Assembly: GCA_032164295.1 (NCBI GenBank)
Contig: JAJHTX010000010.1
Location: forward strand, 124,001 to 188,000
DNA from: Inonotus obliquus
Taxonomy: Eukaryota > Basidiomycota > Agaricomycetes > Hymenochaetales > Hymenochaetaceae
Direction of reading: 5' to 3'
DNA: 64,000 nucleotides
Positions 25,468 to 38,400 of the stretch are shown piece after piece. A program made the translations under genes and the position numbers. The notes beneath the pieces were generated by a model that worked only from the letters and a program-made list of their open reading frames with translations, searched no databases and was not told where the DNA came from. The number at the start of each line of letters is the position of its first letter. Positions within the stretch are counted from its first letter, which is position 1.

Positions 25468-28400
25468 TCATACAGCAGTTGCAGAGGCAAATTTCGAAGC
25501 AGGAACTAAGAAACTCGCAAGCGCGAGTCCAGTCTCACCAATTTCGCTTCTCAGAACAAGCAAACAATCCTCCTCACCATCCTCGATATCCATGCATAAC
25601 CCTTCGCACTGGGAGGGGTGACCTAGTTCGGAAAGTACCCCATATATCTCACCTTCGCGCAGTTGGAAAAACGGAAGGTCCATGTAAGCTGCGCCATCCG
25701 GAGGTGAACACGGATGGACAACTACTACGTGGTACGCGGGAGGCGTATTTGGCTGCGGAAGGAGTTCACGTGGAACTAGTGGTACGGGATCGCTATTCGG
25801 ATCTGGCACAAGGAAAATCGGACCCGCGTAGCCTGAACCTTGTGGGATGCTACGCTGTGATCGTTGTGAGCCCACCGACTTCTGCGAAGGAGATCGACGT
25901 AGGGGCGTTCGTAGCGTTTCGCTCAGTCTCCGGCTAAGACTTGAGCTGCGCGATTTTCGCCCGCGAATATCACTGCGAGAATCAATAGACTCTGCATACT
26001 CTCGAGCGCAGGTACCATGAGGATAGTAGTTTGTATAGGGATTGAAGGATACTTGTGACGAAGATGAGGGTAATGGGTTGGTATTGGATCGCGCCTTCAA
26101 GCGGCCCACACTATCGGGCGTACGAGGACGAGACTTGCCGCGCGAATACGAGGAAAGAGTTGGTACACTCTCAACCGAGGGACTCGTCCGCAGACTCCGC
26201 GGGAGAGAAGAATCGAGAGATCCGATGCTGCGATGTCGCGCCGAAGATAAACCGGAGGGAGAGGAATTGGAGAGAGGGGACATATGGAAAGAGTAATCCG
26301 TGATGACATCGGTGGATGATCCCGACATTCGCGAGGTGCTATTTCTTGAGAAGGGCTTGTCACGCTTTACGATGTTCAACCTGCTGATGGACTCTTCCAC
26401 TTCGGAGTATCTAGCCCACCACAACGTAAGCGTCTCTTCGCAGCCAGCAATGGTCTCGCCTTCCATCCTAAGACAATCCCACAACGTGCTCCACTCATTC
26501 CTCACCAAGCTCCAAAATTCTGTCTGCTGACAAGCGAATCGTCGAATGCATAACACGATGCCCTGGTCGAAGAGCTTAAGGAACTTGGGTAGATCGGAGG
26601 CAAGCTGGCCACGTAAAGCCAGATACTTTTGCGATGCCTCCATCAGTGATGGAGTCGGTCGGTGTTTCGAATAATTGAAATTGAGCAAGGCAACATGTGA
26701 CGATTCGAGTCCATGCATGACCGACAGCAGTCTCAGCGGGGCCTTCGTACTGTCGAGCAATCTCCCGAGAGCTGGGAGGAGGTCTTTTTGAATTCTCTCT
26801 TCGAGCATCTGGTAGAGAGCCACAAGCTGCGTGTTGATAACGTCCATGAATGCATTAAAAGCATCCGACGGTTGTTCCTCGCTGATCCCTATCGTCTTCC
26901 CGAAATCCTTGGCCCAGTCCCTCAAGTGGTTCTGAGAAGCACGAACCCTTTGCGCCCAGTCCACGATGCTCATTGCAAATTCGCGCACAAACGTTTCGCA
27001 CTTCCGGAGCTGTGCCTCATGTTCCGCCACGCGAGCGGCCTCCTCATTGTTCTGGCTACTCTGAGGCCGAGGGGCACGTGGACCGATCCCGATGCTCTTC
27101 ATGCGTCCTACACCGACCTGAGCAGACTTCCCAATAGTGAGCTTCTTCTGCAAAGACGCTGGCTTAACGGCTTCCACCTTCCCTGCCAGTACCTCCTTCA
27201 CCACCTCCATACGTCGTCTCCCTTCATTTACTTTATGAGCAAGCTCTTCCATTCGATCCCTCGCCTTCTTCAAGTTCTCTTTGTCACCATGGTCGGTAGA
27301 CGTATTCTCCAATATAGTTGAAAGAAGTAAAGGGTACTTGAGCAGTCGTTGCACCGGCTTGATGAGAAGCGAAGGTAAATCCCATGCATGCGTTACCGAT
27401 GAAGCGAGATTTCGCGTCTGAATTAGGTAATTCTCCAGCGCCGGCGTACGGGCTAGAGAATCCAGATGTTTGATCGCATTCGGATGTTTCGTGATGTAAT
27501 GCATGTAAAGCGGCTCCATTTGAGGAATCTTGTTCGTATTTTACGTTCATAAGCACGTTGCTCAAACGCCAACGAAGAGAAGTGCTTACGATCTCAAGGA
27601 ACAGAGTTCCGACCCAATCTTCACCCTTTCCGTTTTCCACTACGTCACCCAGCGCATCTTCCAATCGGTCGGAGAACATTTCTGAGAACAATGCCAGCTC
27701 AGTTATGTTACCGAAAATTACGCGAACGTCGTCTTTCGTCATCGGAGGTCCGGAGTGGTTTGAGCTCGACGAGGACCCGGATGATGTGGACAACGTCCGC
27801 GATGACGAACTCGATGAACTCGGAGGTGTCGGAAGTTGGTACGGCGCTTGCTTGCCTAAATACATTCAGAACTCCGAATAAGGAAAACATGTTAGTGATG
27901 AAACCGGAATGCGCACCGAGAGCCATCGGGATGTGTACGTTCTGAATGAATGCCATGTCGGACGCAAACGACTGCTCCGACGTAAGGAGCTCCTTCAATG
28001 CGTGTTCGCGTTTTGTAATGGCCGGTGCAGATGGCGCTAGTGTGGCCTCTGTTGAGGCTTCCGACACTACGGAGCTAAGACCGACTGTCGCCGTAGGAGA
28101 GCCAAGAGACGAATCGTCATCCGGCAGAATCGGTAGGGGTTTTTCGTCGGACAGGGCAAAGGTGTCGCATGCGAGTATTTCCGATGCGGGGGTAGGGGGC
28201 ATAGCTGGCGTGTTCAAAGAGAATCGTTCAAGGGCCGTAGTGAGAGATGCGATGCTCTTTCTACGGTTGACAGTTGACTCGAAGTTGCCCGTTCTCAGCG
28301 TCGTCATTGTATCCCGGCGAGAGTACAAGTCAATGAAAGTAGTGAAGGATGACACGCTCTTCGGCGAGGGCCGCAAGGGTGAGCGAGGCGGAGGCGGGGG

Positions 28401-28607
28401 TGCTGGAAATGAATGCGGAGACGCCCGCGAGGGAGACGACATTGAAAGAGAGTCGTCCTCCGGAGCAACGGGAGGTGTTATGGGTTTCTGGTCCTCTAAC
28501 CGAGGTGGACGAAGCGAAGCTGGACGAAGTATTCCACCCATGCGGCGAGAACGAGGGCTTCCGGAAGTACTCGACGGGAGTGTGACAAGTCCGTGCACGT
28601 TTTCCAT
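25468..28607 (-). CDS. DH-BAR Rho/Cdc42 guanine nucleotide exchange factor (Tuba/Gef1-like)
   Basis: Three exons (27917-28607, 27590-27855, 25468-27528) encode 1005 residues. The N-terminal 190 residues are Ser/Pro-rich. A DH (RhoGEF) domain spans about 195-410: it starts with KREHALKELLTSEQSF (helix 1) and contains LLIKPVQRLLKYPLLL (the conserved helix-5 motif). A BAR-like helical region follows, about 480-690 (ETFVREFAMSIVDWAQRVR...). Then comes a Ser/Arg-rich linker and a divergent SH3-like end (HVVVVHPCSP...YGVLSELG) near 920-1005. DH plus BAR without PH is the layout of dynamin-binding protein (Tuba) and fission-yeast Gef1, which activate Cdc42 at curved cortical membranes. Start at ATG 28605-28607, the first Met before the conserved part; the frame is open further upstream. 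Confidence 0.88.
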
Positions 28608-31600
28608 TACACCTTTCGAATGGACGCAAGTTAATGGATTGAGTGGATTTCCGCTTGTGAATTTCCTCCGGGTGAACGCGAACAGACACGCGAGTTTACG
28701 TGGATCGCGGTGATTAAGGCCAAACCAGCCTATTAGGAAGCTGATAGATACGATATCGGATCCAAGAACGACGGGAATATAAAGGTAATTAAACTGTTCG
28801 TGAGTGTTATTCAATGTACGGCGTGAATGTAAATTCTGGAAGGAAACTGAGTTAAGTCAAATGAGATTCTAGCCGCGGGGGGATTCTCACAGCAGAAAGC
28901 TTCCAGGAATTGATCAAACTCGATAATCAAGAGAGTGGATTGAGATTATGTGCGCCTGTGGAGTGCACGAGAAACGGACGACGCGATGCTTATGTGTCAG
29001 CTCCAGGTGCTGAGCCCACTACAGCGTATGACGCACGCACCCAAGGGTTTCTTGATGCGCCTGCAATGTGCGCAATGACAAGGAGTATTCCGAAGTATAC
29101 AAGGATTGGGAGGCTGGTCCCCACAGCCGGTAAGCTCGTGTCTTGACAGAAAGCTTCAATGAAGCTAAACGGTCCGAAAAGACTCATGTAAGCCGCATGT
29201 TCTCAACCTTGTAGATCACCTCGGAACGTGAGCTCGCACCTTCATTTCCCTCACCACCTTCGGGTCGATAAGATGGCCTCTCTTGCCTATTGCCTCTAGA
29301 ACCTTCCACAAGCCCCTTTGTTGACTTTGGCACGCTCTACAACTGAGCCTGAGCCTAACGCGCGGGTACGACTTCCTTGCTAATTAAAGCGAAAAAAAGA
29401 ATCGTCGCGGAAACAAAATGGTAGGAAGGAGAGTTGCACCGCCTGCCAGCTGGCGATGAGTGAGCACAAGTGACTGAGGAGAAAGAAAGGGGATAAGCCG
29501 TCCACGTCGTCTGTCGATTTTGGTGGTTGAATACAACGCGATCAATTTTGGAAAGGACCGTGGGAAGGTAAGCCGAATAATCTCCGATTTCGGTCTGGCA
29601 AAGTACAAAGCACAAAGTCAAGTCGGACATTATACGTAGATTCAGGACTGAAGAAAGGCAAGAATATCAATATCGATTGGAATGTGACTTGGATGGAATT
29701 TCAGCCGGAATGATGGGTAGCACAACCCTATTCTCAGACATGCCTGTTTTGGCAAATGATCGGCATATGGTCTGAAAGCTTTTATATCTTCCATCTCTTT
29801 GATGGATTTGCTTAGTGTGCAATTTTTCCAACTAGCAGACCTGATCGGCCAATACAACCATTCATCCAAGATGGTCGGGACATTACTCAATGAGGTTTCG
29901 AGTACATGAACGATTGGAACTGCGGAATAATTTGCCGAGCACATGAAGGGCAGCGCACCCTGTCATATGACAGTCCCTTCTATTCTAGCGCCGTAATATT
30001 TCGTCCTCTAAGGACTCCCAAACTCAACCTACCGCTTTCGTCCATTTACATCGATTCGGAAATCACTGCGAATCATGATACCCTAGTACGCTAGAGGATA
30101 GGGGTGGTAATGAGAGCTTGACATAGTTGCACTGCATCTCATCCATGAGGATTTGCAGCTATAATAAACGGGGGCTATGTGGAGGACATACGGCACCATC
30201 ATTCCCCGGTGCGCGTTCGCGGATAGCGGAAAACTTCGTTAAGAGAAGAAAAAAGACGAGTGTTCTATCTCTTCTTATATGTATCGTTTCGTTTGAACTT
30301 TATAGCGAAGTGCCGTTCAAGGAATCTCCCTATTTAAAAACACGAATCAGCGAAGATAACCCCCAAAATGGCGAGCCGCAGCGTCGATACAGACTTCGAT
30401 GTAGTCTAGTTCCAACATTCTAGATCCCGGGAAGGCTTTATTTGGACTGGAGATACTCTGTGTGAGCAGTTCCATCTTTCCTGAAGCTTTTACAATTCTG
30501 CTGGCCGGGAAGTGTTTCACCGAGTTGGACTGATCAGATTGATTAGGTCCTTCGAAGGAGCCAGACGTGCCCTTTGATCCATGAAGCTACTGATTTGTGC
30601 ACGAATAGAGCACTTCTTGCACGATCGAATTTTTTGCTTACGGGTATATCCAACGGTGATTCTGTAGGAGGTAGAAATTAAAACTTTCATTTAGGGGAGG
30701 GGAGAGCCGCTTCTTTCAAATTAGAGGTGTATATTGACGCTTGTAGGGTTGATATTTCAAGTCCCTTATCGTAACGATAGTCAATTCAACGAGTAAGGTT
30801 TTCTCGAAAGTTGTGAAGAACTCAACATACCTTCTCAACCCTTGATGAATACACCTCCATACGACCAGGTCCGTCGAAGATAAATGCTCAGTTACTCAGA
30901 ACGGCAATTATCCTATAAGGGAGATATGCCGTAGAGAATGGAGTTCTTCTTCTTGAACTAAATTTTCTGTCCTCGGGTGGAGAAGGCAAAGAGTTAAAAG
31001 GTCAAAATGCTGCATTGGGCAGCGATGACACGGTTGACAGCTATCATAGCTTAGAGAATCAACGACTATAGCTTCTCTTTTGAACGTGGGTACCCACCTT
31101 GGTCTTTAGACGACCTTGCGGCCCCGGCGTACTTGTATCTAATGGAGATGCACGTTCTTCATGGAAGGAGTTGATGGATTTTGGTTCCGCAGTCATTTTG
31201 ACTGACCTTGGCGGTCGCATGTCCCATGTGCAAGCAAAAACCGCGCGGAAATGTTTCAGTCTTAAGCTCGAAGTACCGGGACCCATACCAAAATAACCGC
31301 GGGTGCTATACTCTCGTTCGCCAAGGGTTTCTACATGCGGACAGACGATCGTACTTGAGTTGCGTACACTAGGAGACCAGCGTCTATCAAATGCGCAGCA
31401 GGCACTGCTTGTCCGTTATTTAGCGTAGTTGGCGGTAATAGGAGGATGTGGGGCCAATTCTTCGACTATTCACTCGACATCCACACCGGACGAGATTAAT
31501 CCACTACTTCGGAACGTTCGCCAATGTCGGGACTTTGTGAAACAAACGCGCCGCGAGTTGCACGGAGTAGACCGAATTCCTCAAGAAGGTTTATGTCCCG

Positions 31601-33856
31601 TTTGTATTCGATAGGGAGAGGCGAAGATTGGAAGAGACGGGAACGGGAGTGGCGAACATCGCGGTCCTTTGGTAAGAGCCGATTCTTGCGTGACTTCGAC
31701 GCTCTGTTACTCACGTCTGTCTGTCTGTCACTCTGTCCGTGACCGTGGTGACGCGTAGTCCGGCAGGCCAATGACCGGTGACGATTACCGTCGTAGGAAA
31801 AGGGATCCGTCCAACCTAACCTGTGACATTTAGAGATAGGTGACTCATCGAATATATACCAAAGCAGAAGTACTCTTGCTTCATAACTAGTAGTATTTAT
31901 ACAGCCGTTTTCGTACAGAAATGACCAAATTATCCTATACGGTTTATGTATAGGGAAATCTTGATCACATAAGCTTTGTATGGAGTATGGAAGTCTGAAT
32001 TTTGCCATTACGAAGTCAAGGAAAACCTAAGAATAGCATTCACATCTGTCCTGTGATCACAATGTAGCCACTAATCTGCACTAATACACCCCAGATTGTC
32101 CCAAATCTCTGTTGCTAGTTGTACTGGCCTGAGATGTTATTGGTATACTCCTAAAAAAGGAAATTACTCCACTTTGGGATCATAGAAAATTGATATCTTC
32201 GTTGATCTTCCGTATCCGTATGAGACTTTGAATGACCAGATACGGCATTATCTATACGTCCATATCCGTATAGATGATGAGTTATATGACCGTATCGGTA
32301 TCGGATACGATCTAAACGCTATTGCTTCACGCAAGTAGCAGCGCGTGATTCGGGTCTGGTATGTTTTTTCACTGAATCCACAACCATTTACTTGTGATAT
32401 TCCATAATAACTGAATCCACGATTGCATATATCTGGAAACCATTCCGTTTCACGACGCGCCTTGGCCCAGTCATTTCTCTCGTCTTAGCCCAACCGGTGA
32501 TACTACCATATATGGTTTGCCCTTCCCTACTTCAAGCCATTACCAGATTTGCACCATTGCTGTGTATAATTGTATCTCTAATGTTTCGAGATACATCTGT
32601 AGAATTATCCCCACTAAGGTAAGGCGTGTAGTATCTCGGGGTTTCGTGCCTGACTGTACAGTACTAGTTTCTTTGCTGCTTTCTCAGAGATTTTAATTGC
32701 TCCATGAACGTCCCTGACCTTACACACCTCAAACCCCTATCGATCGGTCTTGTTGAGTTTGAGAAGATAAATACAACAGCTGCTCGTACGTACGTAAACC
32801 TCTCCGAGGTTCGCGGATTCATGGCTTCAAAGCCAAGAGTTTCCTAGATAGAGAATTATGTGACTAACGATTATGTAATAGATTGAAACTCCGAGATACT
32901 GTTGTTGATACGTCACGGCAACCACGACGGTGAAATCGCAGGAAATCGGTGACTCTAAACCCCCTGAAGTTTCTTTGTGTGCTATCCTCTGGACAAGGTG
33001 TCTGGGTACGTCCTGGTTAGGCGGTATACTAGTTGGTTTATGAGCTGATGATGACGGCTCTTTTACCATAGCGTGCTATGCCTCCCGGCATCTTATTGAT
33101 ACGCACGCGTGACTTGCTTCAATACGATGAAACACTTTGCCTATCGCCGAATTCATGCCTCATCTAGTTTCATGACGCTTGGGAGTTGTCTGATAGGTGA
33201 AGAAAATATCATGACGAGGAGGAAAATTGCTGGTTATGTATGTATCCAGTTCTCATCCAACTCCCTTTACTCAACGCGTATTGTGGCAGCGGACAAGCTT
33301 GGCTCGGGCACTAGTTTTACTTCCGCATAGACCGGAATCAAATCTCACGGCCTTCGTCATGCTGGGTTAACATCATTCGGTTGTATTCCCAATTCGTGTC
33401 CTCGTCCGCTGCGCATCCTCCACCCCCGATGCTAATTACTCAACCGTTCGAATTCCGGACTTCTCTCGTCATTCAAAAGTCTACCAGAACTCAATTTATG
33501 CTTCAGCAAACTATCCATACCATTCATTATTGGCCGACACAGCCCACCCACCCCGCGTCTCATCTCACCTCAACACCGACTATATTGTTCTTAACACCTT
33601 CTCGTACCGCTTATGCGTAATTCTTCCTATTTCCATTCTTTCCGTCAGCAGCTATCCGTCGTTCTATCGGTCCGCTCCCGACGGGCAGCGCCTTTATGCC
33701 TTGACTCGAGTCTTTACCCTCGCATTTGGTAGTGTGGTACTCCGAATTGGTCATGGACCCACACGGACCTCTGTGCATCGAACCCCTATCGCGGAATCGC
33801 CACACTCAGAGCTTTCCTTTTCCAAGTCATACCTAACTTTGTATCCTTCGAAGACA
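28608..33856. other. 5.2 kb gene desert with a few open frames
   Basis: No supported gene. The longest frame is 31496-32008 minus (170 codons), ending with SRSRLFQSSPLPIEYKRDI...; it has no splice partner and no motif I know, and a plus-strand frame overlaps it. A minus frame at 29642-29944 (100 codons) has Leu/Ile-rich F-box-protein-like composition but no F-box. A cluster of CCGTAT/ATACGG motifs at about 32205-32315 resembles the subterminal repeats of the two hAT elements and may be a decayed third copy. Confidence 0.35.
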
Positions 33857-33864
33857 TATAAAAG
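33857..33864 (+). promoter_or_regulatory. TATA box, gene at 34048
   Basis: TATAAAAG, 184 bp before the ATG at 34048. Confidence 0.4.
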
Positions 33865-34047
33865 TAAGTCACCTACGTTCCCCGCTCTCTTCCCGTCCAC
33901 TCACTTGACCCTTGTTTCAGGATTTGTCCTTCCGGCCACAGTTGACTTGATAACAAGAAGTCTGTGCCCATACTATCCTTTTCGCCAACCCACGCGCAAT
34001 AAACTACTCAGCTTGACCCCGACATTAACATCTGGGTTCGTTCAAGG

Positions 34048-35495
34048 ATGTCTACTCATCAGGAAACTTTGGAGATGACGTTTGCATTGGATGGCAATCA
34101 GCAGGTATTCTTATTCCATTATGATACTTCCATCAGCAACTCAATACCGGTGGATGAAGCTTATAGAGTATAGTCCTCCCCCGCGTAAAGCATCGGGTAT
34201 GCCGAAACCGATAGTCTGGCGCGTGGAAAATCCACGCAACGCATTGACAAAGCGCGCCCGTAAGCGTCGCCCCAAAGAATCAACATCGCGTGTCGCGAAG
34301 ACTTCTTCGACGCGCGATGCCAGTGGAAAGGATTTTCAGATTTACGTTGCAGATAGGAGCATTGGAATCATTACCCCGGATCACTCAGCTAATGACATTC
34401 CAATTACGGTCGAAGACCCTGATGGCTCGTACGTCCTAATGATACACATACATGATTAATAACGCTTATCGCCATTCAGCATTTCTAATCCCGTCGATAT
34501 TTATAAACCTTCCGACGCTCACGAGTCCTCTCCAGGCCTCGGGAAATATGGACAGGCAGGAACGATGAGCATAGAGTTCAATAGTCCATCAAGGGCTTCA
34601 CCTTTCATGTCGCTTCCAGCCAACCAAGTCTCCTACGCGGTCGGCCTGGCGACGCATGCACTCGAGAATCACGCCATTCCGGGTGACGGCAATGCGCTAC
34701 ATCTCTCTCTGCACCCTGAGAGCACTCACGACCAGGACGGGACCGGCAGCCACCATACCGAAATGGCTCCCCGGTATCTCAATATTCCTGCCAGTCAGCC
34801 CACTGGTAGTGTCGAACTTATCCAAGGCTCAACCTCCCCCGCGGACAAGCGCGCGCATAACGTTGTACCCGTCTATCTGCTCCAATGCACCCACTGCGGT
34901 CAGAACTTCTCGCCAGACGATCAACAAGCTGCATCTTCACCGTGTCTTGATCAAACACTCGATGCCCACCCTTGGCCCTCCGGAGATGAAAGTTCTTACT
35001 TTTCTGGACCGGTGGCCCCTGAAATTCCACACCAACTATCCGCCGCGGAGTTTTGTGAGATATTTTCCCAAGATCAGTCTGAAATCACCTTTCCCAATAT
35101 CACTCTCATCCCGCCCACGGATGTCCCTAACGAGCTAATGTGAGTATCCTATTTCGTTAAAGATCACGATCGACTGATCACATTTCATATGTCCTCCATA
35201 GGCAAAGAGCGTATGACCAACCACAATCACGAGCTGCGTTGCCGCCATTGCAGATCCCCAGTAGCTTGGAACATAGACAGTCTCCTTCCACCTTTTCTCT
35301 ATCTGTGCGTATGGGCAACGAAGACGGTGTGACTCTTAACTGATCATTCTACTCGTATAGGCATCAACCGAGAGTAGCAGCGATCTTTTCCCTACTCCCA
35401 AGAGTACTGTATCTTACAATATCCCATCACCTTATCAAAGCCCCAACAGCGTCGATGGTTACCTTCTTGTGCATCAAATCCAGTTTGATCACTGA
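34048..35495 (+). CDS. Unknown protein, paralogue 1 (basic N-terminus, CxxC)
   Basis: Five exons (34048-34104, 34160-34428, 34480-35139, 35202-35304, 35361-35495) encode 407 residues from the ATG at 34048. Residues 20-70 hold a strongly basic patch, NALTKRARKRRPKEST, a likely nuclear localisation signal. The long third exon (660 nt) is Ser/Pro/His-rich and low in structure except for one CxxC pair (LLQCTHCGQNF). The C-terminus is Ser/Pro/Gln-rich. Composition suggests a disordered nuclear regulator; I recognise no DNA-binding fold. A paralogue at 40281-41597 shares intron positions and phases, an exon 3 of exactly 660 nt, the basic patch and the CxxC at a similar place. Confidence 0.7.
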
Positions 35496-38400
35496 TGTTA
35501 TATGGACATACCGATTCTGAGTATGATGAATGGCGCCGACATGAATCCTGATCTCCTGATTCCTTCTTGAATTCGCACTGACACGCTCATTTTTACTTGA
35601 TTTTATACACCATTATCTGATCCGCTCCTTGTATTGGTTTCTTTGGAATTCAGACTGAGGCTTACCTCCATTATTGATACTCACAAGAGAATTCTTCCGG
35701 ATGACTAGACCTCATACCTCGTCAGTCTTTACCTGCTATCCGTTTCGAACTTTGGCTTTCGATTCATTTCTGGAGCATTTCGAACTTTCAACATATTTTT
35801 CTCTCATCGAATAGAACTTACCTCTTCGCGTACGAGCTACACTCCTTCATTCTTGTTATATCCGCCAATTCTCGTATTTTGATGTATACGGACATCCTAC
35901 TCAGGTTTATGGGATAGAGACTCAAATGGCTCGTAATCCATGCAAGCTGAAATGTAAGTACCTGCTATATCAGGCTCAAGGTCCGTCAAAACGTGAACTT
36001 CTTCCCTTTGAAGACTGTGGCTATTGACGGACAAATCATCAACATATGACATTGATAGACTAACGAATATGTCTCTCACTATTTTTATCTAGGGCGATAT
36101 CGAAAGGAGGGGATGAACTTAATCAAACAGGGTTTAATTATTACAAGAGCTGCTATTTGGGTTGCACAGGTGGGTAGTTCAACCGATTCAGTTATCCTAG
36201 TCAAAAGAATTCGCGGTGTCTTTACTAGTGGCGGCGCACTTGATTGAAATTCCGATGGAACTCCGCGTTGTCTGATGTCCCGCATTTTCCACCGTTTCAT
36301 CTTTCGTATCGACGACAGTACTGATTTCTGAACCTTGTGCACTGCAGATATGCGTCACCACGCTAATAAAGCGGCGGATAAATGTACTCCGGATATGTAG
36401 CAGATTCTTCGGGTCGGATCTGTTATATGACTCGGAGTGTATTGCGGACTGCCAGGAAGGCCAGTACTGAATAACAGTGTCGCGAAGGTAAGTGGGCCTT
36501 GTTTCTGACTTCACAGCAAAGGCCATCGCGATTTCCTTCACACGTGTAGCCTCATGCACCCTCGAGCTCGAGCTTCGCGGACAGACACGATGCAGAGACT
36601 AGAGACATTATATTCCTCAGGGTCCTAGCTCTGCATAACGAAACACTTACGCAAACGCGCCGTATAAATCAAGTCAACGTCGCGTCGATGCTACCAGTAT
36701 TCCTGATTAATGCAAAACCTCGGACTTTGTTTCGAATCCACACGTTTCTCCATATTGGGTTATTCCGCTCTGTTTTCCCGTCCCGTGGCGCTTAGGGACA
36801 TCGTTCTACCGAGTGCTCATGTAGCCTAGATGCGGGACATACTGGTCTCTTACGCTCCCAGACCTGCGCTCAAGCTTTCCACTCCTGTATCGTCACAAAG
36901 GAAGTCATTGACGACATTACTTTCGTCGGTGATCTCTTCATAATAGAGTACAGCCACAGAAAATTTGAAAACCTGGTGTTTGAGGGTTCACAGTCAACTA
37001 TGCTGCGCATACTTCTAATTCATCTGACGCTATGTTCTCCCTTTCTTTACACTCCGGGATTGATACTAATCTGAAAACTATTGTAGAACTGCGTTGTAAA
37101 CTGTTCACTAAATTGCATATATACCTATTCAGCATTGCGAATTCATTGGCCTACCCAATACAGCACTGCCCTCGGCGTCAGCCGCTCTCTCAATTCCCCC
37201 TTTCTGGTCATATTATGGCCTTCAAACCTTCCAAGTTATACATTGTACGTCACTTCCCAAGTTGCTCACACATATCGGCTTCTCGGGACTCTTTAGACTA
37301 GTGGCAAACAGCTCCCCCACTTCTTCGTAGCAGCCATATAATGTGATTTCGGATATAGTGAATATGTAGACCAGACGTTTTCTCACCTGAGGCTGCGTAT
37401 TCGGTACGGGTCGTAATTCGATTCAAGACTTGAGGTAAGCGAACCCGCAGATCATATGCATACAGGAAAATACCGTTCCTTTAAACACCAATTACAAACT
37501 TGCCCCCAGGTCTTTCCGCACACAACTTTTCTACAATTAAAGTACATTTTCATGGAGTATACTATAGGAGACACATGCTGATTTTTTTCTAAGCCGGAAG
37601 GTGTGCTAGAAAAATAGATATGGACCTGGAAAGAAACAAGGGCTCCTGTCACGGAAAACGACTCCTTTGAACACCTTGTGACGTAATGTCACGCCAATAT
37701 CAATTACACTAGATTACACTCCGGTTGTAATGAGTTGCCGAGATATCCTATTTTGTCAGCACGCCGATCATTTTGACTATCACACTCTTGAGATTTTCTT
37801 ACAATATTAATTGATTGAGCAGCAGTTTCTCCCTGAAACTTGGAGTGAAAGTAGAATATGTAGCATACTTTTAGAGTATCAGGTTATCCATACAGTTAAA
37901 TAACAGGGGAAATTGCAGGAGGAATTGGTTTCGACTCAGGTCTGTGAATTTCACCAAATATCCGCACTGTATTAATTTTCTAGACTCAACAGCTTGCTCA
38001 AACTTCTTGTAAGTTTGCAGACTTAGTGATACATACTATCCTTTAGTACATGCATTTTTCTGAGTTGATAAGTGAAGAATTGAGTGAGAAAAGTCATGGT
38101 GTTCAAAGGAATGGTACTGTTTAAAGGACCGGTATTTTCCTGTATCTGTCGATCTGGAGCTCGAAGATCGGCAATGGGAATGCCTCCGTGATCTGCATTA
38201 CGTAATGATACTTTGAGAGTCATTTATTTTCAGTGTCTTCATTGTATGCGTAGATGTTTTATACAATAATAGGTAAGATTTGCGTGCTCATCTAGTAAGT
38301 ACTTTTCCTTTCATAAAGCTGTTTGTATTAACTTTAGCCACTTCTACCGAGCTTCAAGTCTAGGACAGGTCACAGGACTCAGGACTGTGTAGAAGTTGCC

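Noticed and set aside
27946..28713. Plus-strand open frame, 255 codons
   Set aside because: Antisense shadow of the Ser/Pro-rich first exon of the DH-BAR GEF.
33530..34078. Plus-strand frame of 182 codons before paralogue 1
   Set aside because: Crosses a TATA box and the real start, uses another frame than the gene, and has no motif.
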